Assembly: GCF_002920635.1 (NCBI RefSeq)
Contig: NZ_PQSR01000008.1
Coordinates: 80,681-144,680, forward strand
Length of the DNA stretch: 64,000 bases
Direction: 5' to 3'
Origin: Streptomyces sp. Ru72
GTDB taxonomy: Bacteria; Actinomycetota; Actinomycetes; Streptomycetales; Streptomycetaceae
Shown: piece by piece, positions 55,801 through 64,000 of the stretch
Layout of the letters: each line of letters starts with the position of its first letter
Numbering within the stretch: position 1 is the stretch's first letter
The notes under the pieces: model-generated
What the model was told of the DNA's origin: nothing
Seen by the model: only the letters and a program-made list of their open reading frames with translations
Database searches by the model: none
Position numbers and translations under genes: made by a program

Positions 55801-58309
55801 TCAGCCCTCCGCCCGCCCCGGCGACGGCGATCGCGCCGTCCTGGTCCGTGCGCAGTACCAGCGCGCCCTCGTCCCGCAGCGCCGCGAGGGTGCTCGGCGC
55901 CGGATGACCGTAGGGGTTGCCCCTGCCGCATGAGATCAGCGCGAGCCGCGGTGCCACCCTGCGTATGAGCTCAGGGTCCTGGTAGGCCGACCCGTGGTGG
56001 GCGACCTTCAAAACGTCCACGGGTCCCAGCTCCGCCCCTTCCGGTGATCTCAACAGCTCCTGCTGGGCCGGTGGTTCGAGATCCCCGAGCAGCAGCAGGG
56101 TCAGTCCCGCCGACCGCACCGACAGCACCACGCTCGCGTCGTTCGGTCCGTCGGGGGACGGGGCGGGATCCGTGGGGGGCCACATCACCCGCCAGTCGAG
56201 CTCCCCGGTGCGGCGGGCCTCTCCGGCGACGGCGCGCGTCACCGGAATGTGCCGGGCGGCCGCCTGGGCGCGCACGAACGCGGCCTGGTCCGGTGGCTCG
56301 TCGAACCCGGTCGTCTCGATCGCCCCCACCGCACGCCCGCGCAGCACTCCCGGGAGCCCCGCCACGTGGTCGGCGTGGAAGTGGGTCAGCACGAGCAGCG
56401 CGACCCGGCTGACGCCGAGCACGGTCAGACACCGGTCGACCAGCGCCGGATCGGGCCCCGCGTCCACGACCACCGCCGTGCCCCGGCCCGCAGCCAGCAC
56501 GGTCGCGTCACCCTGCCCCACGTCGCACATCGCGAACCGCCAGCCCGGCGGCGGCCACCCGGTGATCACCCGGGTCAGAGGCGGGGGCTGCACCACCACG
56601 AGCAGCAGCACCACGGCACAGGCACCGGTCAGCCAGGGGTGCCTCAGCAGCCTCCGGAAGACGGCCAGGACCATCGCCGTCACGGCGGCCAGCAGCAGCG
56701 CGCCCGTCCAGCTGCCTGGCCAGTCCACCGCGCCGCCCGGCAACGACGCCCCGGTGCGCGCGATGCCGGCGATCCACCCGGCCGGCCAACCCGCGCACCA
56801 CGCCAGTGCCTTGGCGACCGGGGGAGCCACCGGAGCCACCGCCAGTGCCGCGAACCCGAGCACCGTGGCCGGCGCCACCGCGAACTCCGCGAGCAGGTTG
56901 CACGGCACCGCGACCAGGCTCACCCGCGCCGACAGCACCGCGACGACCGGTGCGCACAGCGCCTGGGCGGCGGCCGCGGCGGCCAGTGCCTCGGCGAGCC
57001 TGGGCGGCACCCGGCGCCGCCGCAACTCCGCGCTCCAGCGCGGGGCGACCGTCAGCAGCGCCCCGGTGGCGAGCACGGACAGCAGGAAGCCGTAGCCCCG
57101 CGCGAGCCAGGGGTCGTACAGCACCAGCAGCAGGACCGCCGCGGCCAGTGCGGGAAGCAGGGATCTGCGGCGCCCGGTGGCGAGTGCGAGCAGAGCGATC
57201 GTCCCGCAGGCCGCGGCCCGCAGCACGCTCGGGTCGGGCCGGCACACGACCACGAAGCCGAGGGTGAGCACGCCGCCCAGCAGCGCCGTGCTGCGCAGCG
57301 GGATGCCGAGCAGCGGTGCGAGTCCCCGGCGCTCGACGCGCTGCGCCAGTCCGGCCGGGCCGATGAACAGGGCCAGCACAAGCGTGAGGTTGCCTCCGCT
57401 CACGGCGAGCAGATGCGCGAGATCCGTCTCCTTGAAGGCGTCGTCCAGCTCTGGGGTGACTCGGGAGGTGTCGCCCACGACCAGCCCCGGAAGCAATGCC
57501 CGCGCGTCCGGGCCGAGCCCGTCGGTCGCCTCCCGCAGCCCCGCGCGCAACCGCCCCGCCCAGCGCTGCGCCGTCGACGGCTCGCCCACGACATCGGGTG
57601 GTCCCCCGTCCCGGACGCGGAGCACGGCGGCAGCGCGGTCACCTCCGGTCAGCGGGGGTGCCAGCCTGCCCGTCACGCGCACCCGTGTCGAGGGCAGCAG
57701 CGCGAGCCACGGTGACCGCCCGGGCTCCGCCTCTCGGGTGTGCGAGTCGACGACCAGCAGCACGGGCGTCCGCGTCGCCACCGCGGTCCCGTCGCCCTTC
57801 GTCAGGCGCCGCATCTCGCCGTCGAGCAGGACGGCGGTAGCCGTGGCGTGGTCACCCTGGATCCTGGGCCGGGTGAGCCGTGGGTCGGAGGTGACCTCGA
57901 CCTCCGCGGTCACCTCGGAGTACTGACGTGCCAGAGCGGGAACCGGCCCCCGTCGCAGATCCGCGCCGTGGAACCAGGCGGAGGCGGCGGCAGCGGCGAC
58001 ACAGAGCAGCACGGCGGCGACCGGTACCACCGACCGCGTGCCTCCGGTCCGAAGCCCGCCGCCGGCGTCGCCCCGGCGCAGCACCAACAGCCCACCTGCC
58101 GCCGCGAGACAGCCGACGGCCACACCGACGACCCAGGCGACCGGCGCGTCCAGAGCCCAGGCGGCCGCGCTCCAGGCCCCCAACGCGGGCCCCACCAGCC
58201 GGAGATCCGCCGGCCCCTCCTGCCGGGGGTGGGGATCACCCAGCGGGCTGCGGACGTCCCCCGGTGGCGCCTTCCGCCCGTCCGCGCCGGGTTGCTTCGG
58301 CGGCCTCAT
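55784..58309 (-). CDS. comEC: ComEC/Rec2 family DNA-uptake channel-like protein
   Basis: 841 residues. N-terminal soluble/OB-like part, central competence domain with 10 or more helices (LLAVSGGNLTLVLALF, ~300), and a C-terminal metallo-beta-lactamase domain with LTHFHADHVAG (~655), DVGQGDATVL and HHGSAYQDP. ComEC transports single-stranded DNA in transformable bacteria; natural transformation is not established in streptomycetes, so the role here is open. ATG overlaps the comEA stop by four bases. Confidence 0.92.
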   Translation of the reverse strand: MRPPKQPGADGRKAPPGDVRSPLGDPHPRQEGPADLRLVGPALGAWSAAAWALDAPVAWVVGVAVGCLAAAGGLLVLRRGDAGGGLRTGGTRSVVPVAAVLLCVAAAAASAWFHGADLRRGPVPALARQYSEVTAEVEVTSDPRLTRPRIQGDHATATAVLLDGEMRRLTKGDGTAVATRTPVLLVVDSHTREAEPGRSPWLALLPSTRVRVTGRLAPPLTGGDRAAAVLRVRDGGPPDVVGEPSTAQRWAGRLRAGLREATDGLGPDARALLPGLVVGDTSRVTPELDDAFKETDLAHLLAVSGGNLTLVLALFIGPAGLAQRVERRGLAPLLGIPLRSTALLGGVLTLGFVVVCRPDPSVLRAAACGTIALLALATGRRRSLLPALAAAVLLLVLYDPWLARGYGFLLSVLATGALLTVAPRWSAELRRRRVPPRLAEALAAAAAAQALCAPVVAVLSARVSLVAVPCNLLAEFAVAPATVLGFAALAVAPVAPPVAKALAWCAGWPAGWIAGIARTGASLPGGAVDWPGSWTGALLLAAVTAMVLAVFRRLLRHPWLTGACAVVLLLVVVQPPPLTRVITGWPPPGWRFAMCDVGQGDATVLAAGRGTAVVVDAGPDPALVDRCLTVLGVSRVALLVLTHFHADHVAGLPGVLRGRAVGAIETTGFDEPPDQAAFVRAQAAARHIPVTRAVAGEARRTGELDWRVMWPPTDPAPSPDGPNDASVVLSVRSAGLTLLLLGDLEPPAQQELLRSPEGAELGPVDVLKVAHHGSAYQDPELIRRVAPRLALISCGRGNPYGHPAPSTLAALRDEGALVLRTDQDGAIAVAGAGGGLSVARD

Positions 58310-59400
58310 GGCTGTACGAGGTTTCGCAGGTCGGCGAAACGGCGTGCGCCGATGCCGTTGACCTCCCGGAGTTCGTCGACCGAGCGGAAACCGCCGTGCT
58401 GGGACCGGTAGTCGACGATGTGCTGGGCCAGCACCGGCCCCACCCCGGGCAGCGCGTCGAGCTGGTCCACCGTCGCGGTGCTGAGGGAGACCGGGGTGCC
58501 GGGAGCGGCCGATCCGCCGGCCGCCGGGAGGACCGGGCCGGTGCCCGGCGCCGGGGCCGGACCGCCCACCACGATCTGCTCGCCGTCCACCAGGAGGCGG
58601 GCGCGGTTGAGGCCGTCGGTGTCGGTGCCCGGGCGTACTCCGCCCGCCGCCCGCAGGGCGTCCGCCACCCGTGACCCGGCCGGCAGCCTCTGCAGCCCTG
58701 GATTGCGCACCTTGCCGCCGACGTCCACCACCACGGCCGCCCCCGTCCCCGCTCCCGGGCCGTCCGTCGCCCGCGGTCCCGTCGCCGGCGCTCCCGTCGA
58801 GGCGCCCGGCTTCGCCGGGCGTTCGGCTCCCGCCGTCCCGTAGGGCGCCGCCGCCCGGACCACCTCCGGCGCCCGCACCGGTTCGGTCCGGCCCGTCCAG
58901 AAGTGCTGCGCGGCGAAGACCACGGCCACCAGCAGGAGCACGCCCAGCGCGGCCACACTCCTGCGCTCCAGCCCGCACCTGGCCTGCAGCCACAACGGCA
59001 TCCGCTCGCGCAGTGCCGGGACGACGCGCTCCCGCCATGCGCCGCCCGCCGCGGCGGGCTCGGGTGCGTCCATGTCGCCGACGGCGGCCGGCCCGCTCGG
59101 ACGGGCGACCTCGCTTGCCGTCGACGTGCCCACCCGTGACTCCCCGACGTCCCGGTCCGTCCTCGGTGGGCCGTTTCCCCATGGCTGTCGGTCCGTTGCT
59201 CCTTCGGCGAAGCGGGCCTGCGCGCGTTCGGCGAAGAGTGCCTCCGCACGCAGGCGCAGCGCGTCAGCGGCCGAGGGCTGGTGCCGCCGGGCGTGCGCCC
59301 GCGGATGCCGTGGGCGGTGGTGCGCGCGGCCGTCGGAGCCGGGGCCGCGGCCGGGACCGCTGGTGGCAGCGGTGGTGCGTGAACGTGGTCGAAGTGCCAT
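58306..59400 (-). CDS. comEA: ComEA family helix-hairpin-helix DNA-binding protein
   Basis: 364 residues. Long basic cytoplasmic N-terminus, one membrane helix (SVAALGVLLLVAVVFAAQHFW, ~147-166), a Pro/Ala linker, an SLBB domain (VVVDVGGKVRNPGLQRLPAGSRVADAL region, ~225-250) and C-terminal tandem HhH motifs (LDALPGVGPVLAQHIVDYR, ~312; VNGIGARRFADLR, ~345). A surface DNA receptor for ComEC in classical competence. First gene of the comEA-comEC operon; the N-terminus (~130 residues) is longer than in model ComEA. Confidence 0.9.
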   Translation of the reverse strand: MALRPRSRTTAATSGPGRGPGSDGRAHHRPRHPRAHARRHQPSAADALRLRAEALFAERAQARFAEGATDRQPWGNGPPRTDRDVGESRVGTSTASEVARPSGPAAVGDMDAPEPAAAGGAWRERVVPALRERMPLWLQARCGLERRSVAALGVLLLVAVVFAAQHFWTGRTEPVRAPEVVRAAAPYGTAGAERPAKPGASTGAPATGPRATDGPGAGTGAAVVVDVGGKVRNPGLQRLPAGSRVADALRAAGGVRPGTDTDGLNRARLLVDGEQIVVGGPAPAPGTGPVLPAAGGSAAPGTPVSLSTATVDQLDALPGVGPVLAQHIVDYRSQHGGFRSVDELREVNGIGARRFADLRNLVQP

Positions 59401-59534
59401 GCGCCGAGGATCGGGCAGATCGCCGACCTCGCGATGATCTTGGTCGATTCCCGGGGATTACTGCCTAGTTGTGGATAACTCCGTCACCCACATGAGTCAT
59501 CGTCGCCCCAGGTACCGCCGTGATCGTGGCCCCG

Positions 59535-60380
59535 TCACCGAGGCGACACCACGGCCCCCAGCAGACCCGGTCCCGTGTGCGCCCCGATCACCGCGCCGAC
59601 CTCGCTCACATGCAGGTCGGCCAGCCCGGGCACCCGTGCGCGCAGGCGGTCGGCGAGCGCCGACGCCCGTTCCGCAGCGGCGAGATGGTGGACCGCGATG
59701 TCGACCTTCCCGTTGCCTGCGCGCTCGGCGACGATCTCCTCCAGGCGGGCGATGGCCCTGGACGCCGTACGCACCTTCTCCAGCAACTCGATACGGCCGC
59801 CGTTCAGCTGCAACAGCGGCTTCACCGCGAGCGCCGAGCCGAACAGCGCCTGCGCGGCGCCGATCCGGCCGCCGCGCCGCAGATAGTCCAGGGTGTCCAC
59901 GTAGAAGTACGTGGAGGTGTCCGCGGCCCGCTTCTCCGCCGCCGTGACGGCGTCGTCGACCGTGCCGCCCGCCTCCGCGGCCTGAGCGGCGGCCAGCGCG
60001 CAGAAGCCGAGAGCCATCGCGACCATCCCGGTGTCGACCACACGCACCGGCACGGGAGCCTGGCGCCCGGCGAGCACCGCGGCGTCGTACGTGCCGGAGA
60101 ACTCGGAGGACAGGTGCAGCGAGACGATGTCGGTCGCCCCCGTCGCGGCGACCTTGCGGTAGGTGTCCGCGAACAGCTCGGGGCTGGGCCGGGAGGTGGT
60201 GACGGGCCGTCGCTTCTGCAGGGCCTGGGCCAGGGAGCGGGCGGAGATCTCGGTGCCCTCCTCGAGTGCCTGGTCGCCCAGGACCACGGTCAGGGGCACC
60301 GCGGTGATGCCGTGGCGCTCCATCGTCCGGGGCGGCAGGTAGGCCGTTGAATCGGTGACGATCGCGACATGGCGGGACAT
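59535..60380 (-). CDS. DegV family fatty-acid-binding protein
   Basis: 281 residues. DegV signatures: VAIVTDSTAYLPP (~5-17), TSRPSPELF (~62), SSEFSGTYDAAVLA (~92) and DTLDYLRRGGRIG (~162). DegV proteins bind fatty acids and can feed fatty-acid kinase. ATG 60380 lies seven bases after TAACCT, predicting a leaderless mRNA. Alone on its strand between comEA and the coiled-coil protein. Confidence 0.93.
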   Translation of the reverse strand: MSRHVAIVTDSTAYLPPRTMERHGITAVPLTVVLGDQALEEGTEISARSLAQALQKRRPVTTSRPSPELFADTYRKVAATGATDIVSLHLSSEFSGTYDAAVLAGRQAPVPVRVVDTGMVAMALGFCALAAAQAAEAGGTVDDAVTAAEKRAADTSTYFYVDTLDYLRRGGRIGAAQALFGSALAVKPLLQLNGGRIELLEKVRTASRAIARLEEIVAERAGNGKVDIAVHHLAAAERASALADRLRARVPGLADLHVSEVGAVIGAHTGPGLLGAVVSPR

Positions 60381-60387
60381 GAGCTGG

Positions 60388-60393
60388 AGGTTA
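60388..60393 (-). promoter_or_regulatory. Predicted -10 box of leaderless degV-family gene
   Basis: TAACCT ends seven bases before the ATG at 60380 on the minus strand. Confidence 0.4.
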
Positions 60394-60452
60394 CCTGCCG
60401 GAACGCGACGGTGGCAGACCGACCCCGTCGAGCTGGACGGTCCTTGGCGGGA

Positions 60453-61187
60453 TCATCGGCTGCTCTCGGGGCGGGGCTTCCTCTGCCAGGGGTACACGGG
60501 CCGCTGGGTGCGCGGGCCGAGCGCCGGCCGGGTCTGCTCCCGCGCCGCACGCGACTCGGGTGTCTGCGGCCAGGTCTGGGAGGAGGCCGCGTCCTGCGGC
60601 GCCGCCGCCTCGGGCCAGGACGGGGCTGACCCCGTCGGCTGCTCCCTGGTCCAGTGGCGCAGGGCGCCCGCCTCCACGTCGATCTGCGCGCTCAGCGCGT
60701 CCAGGTCGTCGTCCGCGAACCGGCGTGCCCTGTCATGAGCGGCCCAGCGCAGCGAGTCCGCCGACCGGGTGACGCGCTCGGTTCGTTCGCGCAGCTCCGG
60801 AAGCCGGGAGACCAGCGCCTGGCGGTCCGGCTCCGTCTCCAGGCGCCGCAGCTCGGCGTCCAGTTCGTGTCCGTGCGCGCTGAGGCGCTTGAAGAGGCCC
60901 AGTGCCTCCTTCAGTGACTCGTCCTCGGTGACGCCCGCGTGGAGGGCGTCCTGGGTCGCGCGCATCGAGGTGCGCAGCCTCAGCCGCAGCTCGGCGAGTT
61001 CACCCGCCGGACCGGGCTGGGTGAGGGTTCTGGCGCGCAGGGTGGTGTCCTCCACCGTGCGCCGGGCCTGCGCGATCGTACGGTCCACGCCGCGCTTCGC
61101 CGCGCCGACCGCCTTCACCGTCGCATACACGCCGAGGATCAGGCACAGCACGAACAGGAGCGCGATGACGGTCAGAACGGCTTCCAC
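60453..61187 (-). CDS. Membrane-anchored coiled-coil protein of unknown function
   Basis: 244 residues. One N-terminal helix (AVLTVIALLFVLCLILGVYATV, ~3-24), then a long charged coiled coil (~25-180; TIAQARRTVEDTTLRARTL; HELDAELRRLETEPDRQALV) and a disordered Pro/Gln-rich tail. GTG 61187 chosen because GGAGGAGGAG lies four bases upstream. Resembles DUF948-type or cell-division-associated coiled-coil proteins, without a sure assignment. Confidence 0.75.
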   Translation of the reverse strand: MEAVLTVIALLFVLCLILGVYATVKAVGAAKRGVDRTIAQARRTVEDTTLRARTLTQPGPAGELAELRLRLRTSMRATQDALHAGVTEDESLKEALGLFKRLSAHGHELDAELRRLETEPDRQALVSRLPELRERTERVTRSADSLRWAAHDRARRFADDDLDALSAQIDVEAGALRHWTREQPTGSAPSWPEAAAPQDAASSQTWPQTPESRAAREQTRPALGPRTQRPVYPWQRKPRPESSR

Positions 61188-61257
61188 GACGCTCCTCCTC
61201 CGGTCGGCCGGGCGGCTGCTCACCGCTCTTCCACGGTAAACGCAACGGGCAGGCCCA

Positions 61258-61274
61258 GGGTTCCGGAAGAACCC
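61258..61274 (-). terminator. Hairpin after leuS
   Basis: GGGTTCcggaaGAACCC, six-bp arms, 65 bp beyond the leuS stop; weak but well placed. Confidence 0.4.
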
Positions 61275-61338
61275 CGAACCTGCCCGTAGGGGACTACCCC
61301 GACAAGGGCGGCACCGACCGCCCCCGACGGCGAGGCCG

Positions 61339-64000
<2,662 letters not shown>

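Overview
The window is high-GC, densely packed actinobacterial chromosome, almost certainly from a Streptomyces. Evidence: a leuA, phoH-ybeY-CBS hemolysin, era, tricorn-type protease, hrcA-dnaJ, hemW, lepA/rpsT, holA, comEC-comEA, leuS gene order (from memory this matches the S. coelicolor SCO2523 to SCO2571 block), many GTG starts, a SpoIIE-type phosphatase with an N-terminal kinase-like ATPase, paired MmyB-type XRE regulators, and the family-named SCO2523/2524/2525 genes. Both window ends cut genes: a variant P-loop ATPase at the left and leuS at the right. I found no tRNA, rRNA, CRISPR, phage or transposase.

Layout. 1-3049: three leftward genes of an uncharacterised conserved set (variant P-loop ATPase, large helical protein, NNMT-like methyltransferase). 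3313-8348: GNAT enzyme, CX5R phosphatase, DapA-like aldolase, TerB-like protein, and leuA preceded by a leucine-rich leader peptide and a pseudoknot-capable RNA. 8349-13698: XRE regulator divergent from an NmrA-like oxidoreductase, an SDR, and a beta-glucosidase/sugar MFS operon with a palindromic operator. 13756-15114: a cytosolic protealysin-like M4 protease with its emfourin-type inhibitor. 15395-18640: phoH, ybeY, CBS/CorC membrane protein and an MmcQ/YjbR protein, three of the junctions overlapping or nearly so.

18602-25196: a DHA2 exporter divergent from an XRE regulator across a 17-bp palindrome, a cytidine-deaminase-like protein without zinc ligands behind a 27-bp triple repeat, a rearranged pair of secreted-protein pseudogenes, an amt-glnK operon with GlnR-like boxes but no glnD, and era. 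25498-29856: PfkB kinase, glucarate dehydratase, 5-dehydro-4-deoxyglucarate dehydratase and a divergent IclR regulator, i.e. a D-glucarate catabolic module feeding 2-oxoglutarate. 30059-42425: MFS protein, an adenine-deaminase-like enzyme, RNase Z, HIT protein, tricorn-type protease, small secreted and VOC proteins, rsmE, nitronate monooxygenase family protein, and the heat-shock hrcA-dnaJ operon with a perfect CIRCE.

42556-64000: MBL hydrolase and DUF3097 protein, a Uma2 nuclease-like protein, hemW, a SpoIIE-type phosphatase divergent from a response regulator, an acyl-CoA ligase, lepA/rpsT, holA, an arylamine N-acetyltransferase, comEC-comEA, a DegV lipid-binding protein, a coiled-coil membrane protein and leuS. 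Eight genes begin exactly 6-7 nt after a TAnnnT -10 element, which predicts leaderless mRNAs. Start codons were chosen by Shine-Dalgarno placement, overlap with upstream stops, or such a -10 box; coordinates were counted by hand.
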